DNA from: Candidatus Nitrosymbiomonas proteolyticus
GTDB taxonomy: Bacteria > Armatimonadota > Fimbriimonadia > Fimbriimonadales > Fimbriimonadaceae
Assembly: GCA_017347465.1 (NCBI GenBank)
Contig: AP021858.1
Span: forward strand, 1,320,472 to 1,384,471
DNA length: 64,000 nt
Direction of reading: 5' to 3'
A program made the translations under genes and the position numbers. The notes beneath the pieces are model-generated. The model had not been told where the DNA came from. It did no database searches and saw only the letters and a list, made by a program, of their open reading frames with translations. Below, piece after piece: positions 1-7,721 of this stretch. Position 1 is the first letter of the stretch. Each line of letters begins with the position of its first letter.

Positions 1-679
1 GCACGTGGTTGGTGAGTCCGTCGGAGCAGAGCAAAAAGACGTCGCCGGGAAGGAGATCAAACTCGAGTACATCAGGCTCGACGTTGCGGTCGGTCCCGAT
101 CGCCCGAGTCAGCATGTGACGGTAAGGGTGAGCCTCCGCCTCTTCTTGCGTCATCGCGCCTGAGTCGACGGTCTCTTGCACCCAGGTGTGGTCGGTCGTC
201 AGGGCTTCGAGTTCGCCCTCGCGCAACCTGTAGACTCGCGAATCGCCCACTTGCGCCACCCAAGCGGACCGCTGAACGAGTGCGAGCGCGCTCAAGGTGG
301 TCCCCATTCCCCGCCGGGAAGGGATCGCGGTCGCCACGTCGTAAACGATGCGGTTCGCGCTTTTTACGGCGTCCCTCAGTGCCACCGCCGCCGAAGGAGA
401 CGCGTTGGACATGTAGCCTTCGATGAACCTCTTGGAGGCGAGTTCGCTCGCGATTTGGCCGGCTTCATGGCCCCCCATGCCGTCACAAACGACGAAGAGC
501 AGGCCACGGGCCGCCAGCCGAGCAGAGTCCTCAGGCAAGAAATACTCGAACTTGTCTTCGTTGTTTTCCCGGACGAGCCCGAGGTCGGTCTTGCAGGCGA
601 TCGTGACCTTGGGGACGACTTGCAGCTCCGGCCATTCGAGGGTAGCCTCGATGCCATAAACGGGAGTTACTTCACTCAT
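1..679 (-). CDS. PP2C-type protein serine/threonine phosphatase (3' end outside window)
   Basis: A metal-dependent PP2C/PPM phosphatase that would remove phosphate from Ser/Thr on kinase substrates in the cytoplasm. The visible 226 codons carry the family motifs in order: RENNED (37-42), DGMGGHEAG (66-74), GMGTT (124-128), GDSRVYR (145-151) and SDGLTNHV (219-226). The last metal-binding Asp and C-terminal strands lie past the window edge. The ATG at 679 overlaps the end of the upstream FHA gene by 8 nt, so translation is probably coupled. Pairing with an FHA phosphothreonine reader suggests a Ser/Thr-kinase signalling cassette; a kinase may lie just outside the window (inference). Family call is firm; the partner kinase is unseen. 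Confidence 0.93.
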   Translation of the reverse strand, partial: MSEVTPVYGIEATLEWPELQVVPKVTIACKTDLGLVRENNEDKFEYFLPEDSARLAARGLLFVVCDGMGGHEAGQIASELASKRFIEGYMSNASPSAAVALRDAVKSANRIVYDVATAIPSRRGMGTTLSALALVQRSAWVAQVGDSRVYRLREGELEALTTDHTWVQETVDSGAMTQEEAEAHPYRHMLTRAIGTDRNVEPDVLEFDLLPGDVFLLCSDGLTNHV

Positions 680-1562
680 CGTTGCCGTCCGTAATTCCTG
701 CGCGTTCGAATCGGATTTCGACGCTCCCGATTTTGAGAATCGTGCCTTCCCGCCAAGCTGTTCGGCTGTGGGGAGCGAGCGGATCGCCGTCGAGGACCGT
801 GCCGTTCGTACTTTCGAGGTCGGTGACGAACACGCCGTCGCTTTCGACCTCGATCTGTCCATGGGAGCCTGAGACGTAAGGGTCCGCGACCACGATGTCG
901 TTGCCTTCACGACGCCCAAACGTGTACGTTCCTTCAGGTAGCGGACGCGAGTCGTCCCCGACGAACAGAGCGATGGCGGCTTCGAGTTCTGTTGAGGGGC
1001 TGGCGGCGGGTTCTGGTTCGGAGGATGGGGCTGCTTGGGGGGTCATCGCGGCGGTCGCGCCCATCTTCCCCGGTACGCTGAGGGTCAATTCGAAGCCGCC
1101 GAACGCGACGCAGTCGCCCTGCTGCATCGACCTCGATTCTCCGGGAGGGAGCTTCTCGCCATTGACCGTCGTGCCGTTCGTACTTCCCAGGTCTTCGAGG
1201 GTGATTTCACCTTCTCCCAGAACGATGCGGGCGTGCTTCCGGCTGACCTTGGAATCTGCGAGCATCACATCGGCCTCGCGCCCAACGATGTTCTCGCCCA
1301 GGCGGAGCGTGTGTTCCCGCCCACCGCCTTCGACCAGCACAGGCAGCCTCACGACGGGAGCGCCGAACGCGTCGTCGGGAAGGGCCCTGTCGAAGATCAG
1401 GCCGCACTCGACGCAGAACATCACTCCTGCGGGATTGTGCGACTTGCAGATCGGGCATTGAATGGGTTTGATGGTCTGGGTGGCGTTCAGCGTGGGCGCC
1501 ACGCCCATCATCGTGCGGTTGGGGTCCGCTGTAAGGCTCTGCGTCTTGCCGAGTTCGCTCAC
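672..1562 (-). CDS. Zinc-ribbon protein with two FHA domains
   Basis: A 296-residue cytoplasmic phosphopeptide-binding adaptor. A short N-terminal tail with several Thr is followed by a four-Cys zinc ribbon (Cys36, 39, 50, 53), then FHA domain 1 (about 78-162, with SRKH at 107-110 and STNGT at 127-131). After a Pro/Ala/Glu linker comes FHA domain 2 (about 198-286, with SGSH at 231-234 and STNGT at 251-255). The layout resembles GarA/OdhI-type FHA regulators, but with a doubled FHA module. The start is GTG at 1562, preceded by a purine-rich GGGAGAAGG site and overlapping the upstream DUF167 stop by 4 nt (GTGA). It is encoded immediately before a PP2C phosphatase, supporting a role in Ser/Thr phosphorylation signalling. 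The bound targets are unknown. Confidence 0.92.
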   Translation of the reverse strand: MSELGKTQSLTADPNRTMMGVAPTLNATQTIKPIQCPICKSHNPAGVMFCVECGLIFDRALPDDAFGAPVVRLPVLVEGGGREHTLRLGENIVGREADVMLADSKVSRKHARIVLGEGEITLEDLGSTNGTTVNGEKLPPGESRSMQQGDCVAFGGFELTLSVPGKMGATAAMTPQAAPSSEPEPAASPSTELEAAIALFVGDDSRPLPEGTYTFGRREGNDIVVADPYVSGSHGQIEVESDGVFVTDLESTNGTVLDGDPLAPHSRTAWREGTILKIGSVEIRFERAGITDGNDE

Positions 1563-1843
1563 TTGCCCTTCTCCCTTTCAGAGGAACCTTGGAGCGCCGA
1601 AATGGCTTGTTCGAGGCTCAGGCCCTCGACGGCCAGCGTCTTCGTCTTCCACACATGGCCGCGGACGATCTCGACACGGGAGGGCGCGACGCCTAGGCGA
1701 TCGGCGACCAAGCGGACCACTGCCCGGTTGGCTTGGCCATCTACCGGCGGAGCGGTCACCCACACTTTGATTCCCGCCTCCGTCGCCTCGATCTTGTTGG
1801 CCGACGATTTAGGCACGACTTTGACATCGAATTCACACTTCAT
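1559..1843 (-). CDS. DUF167 / YggU family protein
   Basis: A 94-residue protein of the YggU/DUF167 family, usually a stand-alone small alpha/beta protein of about 95 residues whose biochemical role is still unknown. It has the expected N-terminal strand (VKVVPKSSANKIEA), the central VWVTAPPVDGQANRA motif and the downstream VEIVRG segment. The ATG at 1843 begins 4 nt after the DivIVA stop. Its own stop overlaps the FHA start. In many bacteria this family sits near DivIVA or YggT genes, which matches its neighbour here. No catalytic residues can be proposed from sequence. Confidence 0.9.
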   Translation of the reverse strand: MKCEFDVKVVPKSSANKIEATEAGIKVWVTAPPVDGQANRAVVRLVADRLGVAPSRVEIVRGHVWKTKTLAVEGLSLEQAISALQGSSEREKGK

Positions 1844-1847
1844 GGGG

Positions 1848-2378
1848 TCAGACGCCTTGTTCGCTCGGGGTCGAAGAGGGTTGGGAAGGTCCTTCGGCGT
1901 TCTCGACCTCGACAGCGGCCGAATCCGGCAGGGATGGGGTGTCGCCGAGAGCCTGGAGTTGCTGTTCGAGCAAGGAGCGGAACTGCCTCAAGAACTTCTT
2001 CTTATCGATTTCGAGCCGTTCGAGCTCCCATCGCAGGTCGTTGATCCTCGATCGCATCTCCTGCTGAACTTCCGCCGCCTGTTGCCTGGCCGATTCGAGA
2101 ATCAACTCGGCCTCCTTGTGAGCGGCGGCACGAGTTTCGTCGGCGGTCTTCTGCGCGAGCACGAGCGCGTCCTTGAGCGTCGACTCCTGCGTTTCAAAGC
2201 CCGCAAGCCGTTGTCTCATGCGCTCGCACTCGTTCTCGAGCTCCTGCTGCCGCCTAAGCAGGGTTTCGATCTCAATTCCGGCTCGGCGTAGCGTCTGGAG
2301 AACCGCCTCCTTTTCGAATCCCCTGAACGAGGTCGGCAAGGCGAGGTTTTCGAGATCGATCGGCTTCAGTCGTTCCAT
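1848..2378 (-). CDS. DivIVA-domain coiled-coil cell division/polarity protein
   Basis: A 176-residue DivIVA/GpsB-like protein. The N-terminal segment (PIDLENLALPTSFRGFEKEA) fits the DivIVA membrane-binding/crossover motif. It is followed by a long Glu/Arg/Gln-rich coiled coil (about 30-150) and an acidic, Ser/Pro-rich tail. Such proteins recognise curved membrane at poles or septa and recruit division or wall enzymes. ATG 2378 is preferred because AAAGGTG lies about 9 nt upstream. An alternative GTG at 2390 would overlap the upstream TPR stop as GTGA and add four residues. It lies in the gatB-to-PP2C operon, next to a phosphorylation cassette; DivIVA proteins are known kinase substrates in other phyla, so a link is possible but unproven. 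Confidence 0.85.
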   Translation of the reverse strand: MERLKPIDLENLALPTSFRGFEKEAVLQTLRRAGIEIETLLRRQQELENECERMRQRLAGFETQESTLKDALVLAQKTADETRAAAHKEAELILESARQQAAEVQQEMRSRINDLRWELERLEIDKKKFLRQFRSLLEQQLQALGDTPSLPDSAAVEVENAEGPSQPSSTPSEQGV

Positions 2379-2386
2379 TCGCTTGT

Positions 2387-2989
2387 TCACCTTTTGGGCG
2401 GGTCCAGTTCTCCCTTTATCTTTCGAAGAACCCGTTGCAGGTTCGCTTTCGCGGCCTCGTCTTCCGGGGTGAGTTTGATGAGTTGTTCCCACACCCGCTT
2501 CGAGTCCGCAAGGAGTCCCAGACGCTCGTACGCGTGGGCCAAGCGCCGAAACGTGTTGGGGTGGGGCTTGAGGGCCATGTGAATCACCGGCTCCAGCAAG
2601 GGCGGTACCAGAGCGTAGGCCCGCTTCATGAAGTAGTAGTTCGCCTCGGGAAACGGCGCCTCGGGGTCGGCGGGGTTCTCCAATCGGAAGCGAACGTAGA
2701 CCGCCAGAGCCTCGGCGTCTTGGTCCGTGCTTTCGAGCAGCCAGCCCAGACTGCTCGCGACGTCATAATCGGTCGGGTAAATCTCGTGCAGCATCCGGAG
2801 GCTCTGAATGCACCTGGGATAGTCGCCGATCTCGAACCACTGATCGTTCTGATGGTTGACCCTGTTGAGCACGCCCACCAAGATCGCCTGCATCCGGTCC
2901 GGATCCGGTTCGGACTTCTCCTGCGAAATCGCGCTCGCAAACAGCAACGTCATCGCCCCAAGGGCCGAGAGAAAGCGGAACACCCTCAT
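2387..2989 (-). CDS. Secreted tetratricopeptide-repeat-like protein
   Basis: A 200-residue protein with a clear signal peptide ([20 protein letters not shown], then ISQ) and a helical body. The pairs of helices look like two to four degenerate TPR units, for example around [20 protein letters not shown] and the run [20 protein letters not shown]-like segment near 145-165. It probably acts in the periplasm or on the outer membrane as a protein-binding scaffold; nothing indicates an enzyme. The ATG at 2989 overlaps the gatB stop by 4 nt (ATGA), which decides the start over longer in-frame options. The stop overlaps a possible GTG of divIVA. Specific function unknown. Confidence 0.8.
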   Translation of the reverse strand: MRVFRFLSALGAMTLLFASAISQEKSEPDPDRMQAILVGVLNRVNHQNDQWFEIGDYPRCIQSLRMLHEIYPTDYDVASSLGWLLESTDQDAEALAVYVRFRLENPADPEAPFPEANYYFMKRAYALVPPLLEPVIHMALKPHPNTFRRLAHAYERLGLLADSKRVWEQLIKLTPEDEAAKANLQRVLRKIKGELDPPKR

Positions 2990-4431
2990 AGTTTCGCCAG
3001 CACCTCTTTCAGTACTTCTTGTACGAGAGCGGGGTTCGCACGTCCTTCGCTCTTTTTCATCACTTGACCCACAAAGAAGCCCGCCACGCTCTCTTGTCCG
3101 GACTTGTATTTCGCCAGCACCTGGGGGTTCTCTGCGATGGACTGCTCGCACCACGCCACCACCTGGTCCCGGTCGGAAATCTGAGTGCGTCCGCCTTCGC
3201 TCACGATTTCGGAAGGCATTCGCCCCGAATCGAAGGACTCTTCGAACACGTCCTTGGCTATTTTGCCGCTGATCGCCCCGGATTCGATCAGCCGTGACAG
3301 GTCCACAAGGTGCGCGGGCGTCACTTTCGATTGACGGACCGGCAGGCCCCGGTTGTTCAGGAGTCGGGCGAAGTCGGCGTTCATCCAGTTGCAGACCGAC
3401 TTCGGTTGACCGCCCAACGCAACCGCTTTTTCGAAGAACTCCGCCCAGTCCAATTCGGCGACGAGGAGGGTTGCGTCGTAGGCGCTCAGGCCGAAGTCCC
3501 TCTCATAGCGCAGGCTCCGAGAGAGCGGCAACTCAGGGATCGTGGTCGCCAGCCCTTCGATGTAGGGCTCGTCGAAGGTCATAGGTGGGATGTCGGGTTC
3601 GGGGAAGTAGCGGTAATCGTTCTCAAACTCCTTGATGCGCATGGCGAAGCTGGATTCGGTGCCTTCGTTCCACCCCCGCGTCTCCTGCAGCACCGTGCCG
3701 CCCGACTCCAGAAGCTCGCGCTGACGTCGAACTTCGAATTCGATCCCCAGTTGCACGCTGCGGAAGGAGTTGAGGTTCTTGAGCTCGGTCTTGGTGCCGT
3801 ACTCAGCGCCTCCTCGCGGGCGGATCGAAATGTTGGGCTCGCAACGCAGAGAGCCCTCCTCCATTTTCCCGTCGCACACGTCGAGGTACAGGAGCACTTG
3901 CCGCAATTGGACGAGATACTCCTTGGCTTCCTCGGCGGTCTCGATGTCGGGTGGGAAATCCGTGACGATCTCCATGAGGGGAACGCCGGACCGATTGAAG
4001 TCGATGCCCGAGTCGCCCCCAGGGAGGTGGAAGAGCTTACCGGTGTCCTCTTCCAGATGGACTCGCCGAATCCGCACCGTCTTGATCCCGTTCGAAGTGC
4101 GGATGTCGAGGCTCCCGTGATAGCCAATCGGGTTCGTTTCTCCGTACTGGCTGATCTGATACCCTTTCGGCAGATCGGGATAGAAGTAGTTTTTGCGGTG
4201 GAAGACCGAATGTCGGGCGATCGTGCAATGGAGAGCGAGAGCCGTTCGCGCCACTCGTTCGATCGCAGCCCTGTTGGGCACGGGCAACGCCCCCGGCAGA
4301 CCCAAGCACACGGGGCAAACGCGCGAGTTCGGCGAGCCTCCAAACGCCACGGGGCAGCGGCAAAACATCTTCGACGCCGTATTGAGCTCGGCGTGAACCT
4401 CCATCCCGATGCTGGCCACCCACTCCGCCAT
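2986..4431 (-). CDS. gatB: Asp-tRNA(Asn)/Glu-tRNA(Gln) amidotransferase subunit B
   Basis: GatB, the kinase/transferase subunit of the GatCAB complex that converts misacylated Glu-tRNA(Gln) or Asp-tRNA(Asn) into Gln- or Asn-tRNA. The 481-residue product has the GatB opening ([11 protein letters not shown]), a Cys4 zinc site (Cys24, 26, 39, 42), the cradle domain to about residue 290, and the helical plus YqeY-like tRNA-binding tail to the end. ATG 4431 is chosen because a TACAAT hexamer ends 7 nt upstream, giving a leaderless arrangement; an ATG nine bases further up (4440) overlaps that hexamer. Neither gatA nor gatC is in the window. It heads an operon with TPR, DivIVA, DUF167, FHA and PP2C genes. 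Confidence 0.95.
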   Translation of the reverse strand: MAEWVASIGMEVHAELNTASKMFCRCPVAFGGSPNSRVCPVCLGLPGALPVPNRAAIERVARTALALHCTIARHSVFHRKNYFYPDLPKGYQISQYGETNPIGYHGSLDIRTSNGIKTVRIRRVHLEEDTGKLFHLPGGDSGIDFNRSGVPLMEIVTDFPPDIETAEEAKEYLVQLRQVLLYLDVCDGKMEEGSLRCEPNISIRPRGGAEYGTKTELKNLNSFRSVQLGIEFEVRRQRELLESGGTVLQETRGWNEGTESSFAMRIKEFENDYRYFPEPDIPPMTFDEPYIEGLATTIPELPLSRSLRYERDFGLSAYDATLLVAELDWAEFFEKAVALGGQPKSVCNWMNADFARLLNNRGLPVRQSKVTPAHLVDLSRLIESGAISGKIAKDVFEESFDSGRMPSEIVSEGGRTQISDRDQVVAWCEQSIAENPQVLAKYKSGQESVAGFFVGQVMKKSEGRANPALVQEVLKEVLAKL

Positions 4432-4438
4432 GACCCGC

Positions 4439-4444
4439 ATTGTA
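4439..4444 (-). promoter_or_regulatory. -10 element of the gatB operon (leaderless type)
   Basis: TACAAT on the minus strand ends 7 nt before the gatB ATG, with no Shine-Dalgarno sequence between. The arrangement matches at least ten other genes in this window. Confidence 0.5.
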
Positions 4445-4478
4445 CCGACTCAGCCGCCTCGGAACGGCTCCCCAAAAA

Positions 4479-4517
4479 TGCGAGCGGCCCAAACTTAGGG
4501 TTCAGGCCGCTCGGGCA
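4479..4517 (-). terminator. Rho-independent terminator of the upstream subtilase gene
   Basis: On the minus strand a 9-bp perfect stem (CCGAGCGGCC side at 4505-4513, GGCCGCTCG side at 4481-4489) with a 15-nt loop is followed by CATTTTTGG. It lies just past the subtilase stop at 4531 and before the gatB promoter, so it separates the two units. Confidence 0.8.
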
Positions 4518-4530
4518 TTAGGGAGGGCGA

Positions 4531-6156
4531 TCAGTTGCTGATCGGTTGTCGAATCATCAGCCTCACCCGGTCGGTGCGGAACAAGTACTGGTTCACGAAC
4601 CCCCTTCTCGGGCTGATGGTTCGAAGCGCGATTCGGATCTGCCCGCCCGACACGTACCTGCTGTAAGGTTGCGGTACCGTGGTGCGGAGCGTGCTGGACA
4701 TCGAGCTCGAAACCGGGAATGCCCTGAGGAACTCCCAGTCGTTCGTGTTGTAGTTCCAAATGTGAACGAACGAGGTCGCGTTGGCCATCCCTGCTACGTT
4801 CATTTCCACCTGGATTCGCTGAATGTCGCTCAACGGCGTCGTCGTGGAGAAGTCCGCTCGAATCGCAGCCACGTCACCGAGGCTGCGGACGTTGATGCTC
4901 GTCACGTTGTAGGTATTGCCATCGACGTTGTGAAGCGAGTTCACATCGCCACCGCCGTAGAACCCCTGAATCGTCTGAACGTCGCCCGCGACGTGGGGCA
5001 CGTCAGTGAACGTGGGGATCGGCACGAGAGACTTGAAGACGTTGACCCTGCCCTTGCGGAGCCACGAGCCCACCGGGTCCGTGTTCTCCTCGATGGCGAG
5101 GCGAACCGCCGCAGGAGGAGTCGCGATTCCCATGTGGGAAAAGACCAGGCCCGCCTGGCCCGCGACGATCGGGCACGCGAACGAGGTGCCGCTACCGGAG
5201 CTATAGGCACCACCGATGTTCGTGCTGACGACGCTCGAACCTGGCGCGGCGACATCGACCCAGTTGCCCCAGTTGCTGAAGCTCGACTTCTGGTCGGACT
5301 GGGTCGTTGAGCCGACGGCCAAACAGTTGGCGTATGCGGCAGGATAGAAGAGATTGGAAACATTGTCGTTTCCTGCCGCTCCGACAACGAGGGTTCCAAG
5401 GCTTGTTGCTTGGTCCACAGCGTTCTGTAAGGTCTGCGACTGGCCATAACTGCCCAAAGAAAGGTTGGCGACTTTCGCGCCGTTCTGGGCCGCGAACAGG
5501 ATGCCGTTGGCAACGGAAGTATCCGAGCCGCCCCCTCCTCCGCTCAGGACCTTGACGGGCATGAGCCAGCAGTTGAAGCCGACTCCGGCTACTCCCACGT
5601 TGTTGTCGGTTTGGGCGGCTGCGAGGCCCGCGCAGAACGTCCCGTGGCCGTTGTCGTCCGTGGCGTCGTCGTCGTTGTTGATGAAGTCATAGCCGGCGAC
5701 GATCTTCCCCGCGAGATCCGGATGCGTCATGTTGATGCCGGTATCGCAGATCGCGACGATGATGCTCGCGTCGCCGCGATTCACGTCCCACCCTTGCAGC
5801 GCCTGAATGAGGTTGTGATGCCACTGCTGGCTGAGAAGCGGATCGTTGGGTGTGTATACGGCGCGATAGAGGTTGTTCCGATGGGCGTACTCGACGTAAG
5901 GAAGTTGCGAGTAGTACTTGACCGCCGTCACTTCGCTGAATCCCGGCCGCAGTTGAACCTCTTGGACGTTGAGCACACGCACCATGTCGCTCACGCGGGA
6001 GCCAAGGGAAGAGTGAACCCACTGGCTCACCGCTTCATACCCAGGCTTGAACTTCACCATGATCGAGCCTGGAACGTATTCGACGCGGGGCGCCCCAAAT
6101 CCGAAAACGGCGAGCGCCAGCGTCAACGCCGACAGTAAGAACCTACGAAGCCTCAT
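4531..6156 (-). CDS. Secreted subtilisin-like serine protease (S8 family)
   Basis: A 541-residue exported endopeptidase. Residues 1-22 are a signal peptide. Residues 27-100 resemble an inhibitor-I9-like propeptide (PGSIMVKFKPG). The S8 catalytic domain spans about 115-370 with the triad Asp138 (DTGINMTHPDL), His171 (NGHGTFCAG) and Ser325 (GTSFACP), plus oxyanion Asn263 (GAAGND). The C-terminal 170 residues form a beta-rich region that could be a carbohydrate- or cell-surface-binding module; I do not recognise its family. ATG 6156 has an AAGGTG site 5 nt upstream. It is a single-gene unit with its own terminator. A second, unrelated-looking subtilase lies on the other side of rimO. Substrate unknown; a nutritional or surface-processing role is likely. 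Confidence 0.93.
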   Translation of the reverse strand: MRLRRFLLSALTLALAVFGFGAPRVEYVPGSIMVKFKPGYEAVSQWVHSSLGSRVSDMVRVLNVQEVQLRPGFSEVTAVKYYSQLPYVEYAHRNNLYRAVYTPNDPLLSQQWHHNLIQALQGWDVNRGDASIIVAICDTGINMTHPDLAGKIVAGYDFINNDDDATDDNGHGTFCAGLAAAQTDNNVGVAGVGFNCWLMPVKVLSGGGGGSDTSVANGILFAAQNGAKVANLSLGSYGQSQTLQNAVDQATSLGTLVVGAAGNDNVSNLFYPAAYANCLAVGSTTQSDQKSSFSNWGNWVDVAAPGSSVVSTNIGGAYSSGSGTSFACPIVAGQAGLVFSHMGIATPPAAVRLAIEENTDPVGSWLRKGRVNVFKSLVPIPTFTDVPHVAGDVQTIQGFYGGGDVNSLHNVDGNTYNVTSINVRSLGDVAAIRADFSTTTPLSDIQRIQVEMNVAGMANATSFVHIWNYNTNDWEFLRAFPVSSSMSSTLRTTVPQPYSRYVSGGQIRIALRTISPRRGFVNQYLFRTDRVRLMIRQPISN

Positions 6157-6197
6157 AATTGCACCTTGCCCGCGGGTTGCGCCGCGCGGCTTCCCTT

Positions 6198-6203
6198 ATT
6201 GTA
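6198..6203 (-). promoter_or_regulatory. Putative -10 element of the first subtilase gene
   Basis: TACAAT on the minus strand, 41 nt before the ATG at 6156, leaving room for a conventional leader with the AAGGTG ribosome site. The -35 match is poor. Confidence 0.4.
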
Positions 6204-6271
6204 CATAAAGTTGACGCAAATTGAGGCAGAGATCGCTCACGGGAGTTCGACGAAATCGAAACCTGGGCCGT

Positions 6272-7678
6272 CTATTTGGGTTCAGCCGGCGTCGCAACGC
6301 GCAGCGGGCTGAGCGACGTTCGCGTGCGCCGGGAACGGCTGGGAAGGCTCGCGCGGGCGTAGAGGTCATAAGGTTCGGCGGCGACCACTTGAACCTGGGC
6401 GAACTGCCCCAAGGGAAGCTCGCCCTCGACGAAAACGAGGCCATCGATCTCAGGAGCGTCCCGGAAGGAACGTCCCACCGACCATCCATCGGCGTGGGAC
6501 TCGATCAGAACGTCCAGCGGTTTTCCCATCCAAGAAGCGTTGATCCTGTGGCTGATCGACTGCTGGAGGGTCATCAAGCGATCAAACCGCTGCTGCTTGA
6601 TCGCGCTGGGGACTTGGTCGGGGAGATCGTGGGCAGGCGTTCCGGGTTCTGGGGAGAACTGGAACGCTCCGACCCGGTCGAGTTCGGCGGCCTTCAGGAA
6701 GTCGAGAAGGGATTGGAAGTGGCGCTCGTTCTCGCCGGGGAACCCCACGATGAACGTTGTGCGGATCGCAACGCTGGGGATCGCCTTCCGGACCTTTTCG
6801 AATAGGCGCAAATACCTCTCGCCGTCCCACGGCCGCTTCATCGCCCGGAGGATCTCCTTGTCCACATGCTGGAGAGGAACGTCGATGTACGGCAGCACCT
6901 TGGGCAGGGTAGCCATCGCCCCGATCACGTCGTCGGTCAGGCGGTTCGGATAGAAGTAGAGCAGCCGAACCCACTTGAGGCCCTCGACCTCGTTCAACTC
7001 CTTGAGGAGACGCGGGAGGGTGAACTCGCCGTAGATGTCATAGCCGTACTGTGTGACGTCTTGCGCGATGAGGTTGAGTTCGAGTGCGCCGCGGCGAACC
7101 AGCAACCGGGCTTCTTCGACGATGCGTTCGAGCGGCTTGCTCTGGTGGGGACCTCGAAACGAAGGAATCGTGCAGAACGTACACCTGTGGCTACAGCCTT
7201 CGCTCAACTTGAGATACGCCGAAGCCGGTGCGCCGGATCGGGCGCGCGTGCCAACGTCGGCCCAAAGGTGTTGGGGCGGCGCTACCTCAAGCCGGGGCTG
7301 TCCGCCCTTGAGAGTTCCTTGGACGATGTCGGCGAAGCGTGACATCTGGCCGACGCCCACATAAGCGTCCGCGCCCGGAGCCAGTTGGATCAGTTCAGCG
7401 CCGAGCCGCTGGCTCAGGCATCCGGCGACGATCACCCGTTGCAGTCGGCCGGCTTTCTTTCTTCGGACCGCGTCGCGGATCGCGCCCACCGACTCCTTTT
7501 GGGCCGCTTCCAAGAACCCGCACGTGTTGATGACCTCGATGTCCGCGGAAGGTCCGCCTACGATCGAGTATCCAGCGGCCAGCAAGACGCCGGCGATCTC
7601 TTCCGAATCTACGTCGTTCTTTGCGCATCCGAGCGTCACCACTCGAATCGACACGCCGGAGCGCGCGGGATCGGTCAT
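6272..7678 (-). CDS. rimO: Ribosomal protein S12 (Asp) methylthiotransferase
   Basis: RimO, a radical-SAM methylthiotransferase that thiomethylates an aspartate of ribosomal protein S12. The 468 residues contain the UPF0004 domain with its three cluster cysteines (Cys18 in TLGCAKND, Cys53 in NTCGF, Cys87 in AGCLS). The radical-SAM CxxxCxxC triad follows at Cys162/166/169 (GCSHRCTFC), and a TRAM domain at about 390-440. The NDVDSE segment after Cys18 favours RimO over MiaB. The C-terminal 30 residues are a basic extension beyond TRAM. ATG 7678 lies 6 nt after a CATAAT hexamer; GAGGG also touches the ATG, too close for normal spacing. It stands alone between two protease genes. Confidence 0.95.
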   Translation of the reverse strand: MTDPARSGVSIRVVTLGCAKNDVDSEEIAGVLLAAGYSIVGGPSADIEVINTCGFLEAAQKESVGAIRDAVRRKKAGRLQRVIVAGCLSQRLGAELIQLAPGADAYVGVGQMSRFADIVQGTLKGGQPRLEVAPPQHLWADVGTRARSGAPASAYLKLSEGCSHRCTFCTIPSFRGPHQSKPLERIVEEARLLVRRGALELNLIAQDVTQYGYDIYGEFTLPRLLKELNEVEGLKWVRLLYFYPNRLTDDVIGAMATLPKVLPYIDVPLQHVDKEILRAMKRPWDGERYLRLFEKVRKAIPSVAIRTTFIVGFPGENERHFQSLLDFLKAAELDRVGAFQFSPEPGTPAHDLPDQVPSAIKQQRFDRLMTLQQSISHRINASWMGKPLDVLIESHADGWSVGRSFRDAPEIDGLVFVEGELPLGQFAQVQVVAAEPYDLYARASLPSRSRRTRTSLSPLRVATPAEPK

Positions 7679-7684
7679 CCCTCG

Positions 7685-7690
7685 ATTATG
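7685..7690 (-). promoter_or_regulatory. -10 element of rimO (leaderless type)
   Basis: CATAAT on the minus strand ends 6 nt before the rimO ATG. Confidence 0.45.
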
Positions 7691-7721
7691 TCTGCCGAGC
7701 GGGTGGGACCGCCGAGCCGAA

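Noticed and set aside
1035-2291. Long open frame opposite the FHA, DUF167 and DivIVA genes
   Set aside because: It crosses three well-supported genes and their junctions, has no domain, and is an antisense shadow expected in G+C-rich coding DNA.
3310-4521. 403-codon open frame opposite gatB
   Set aside because: gatB is conserved end to end; the antisense frame is His/Arg-rich with no motif.
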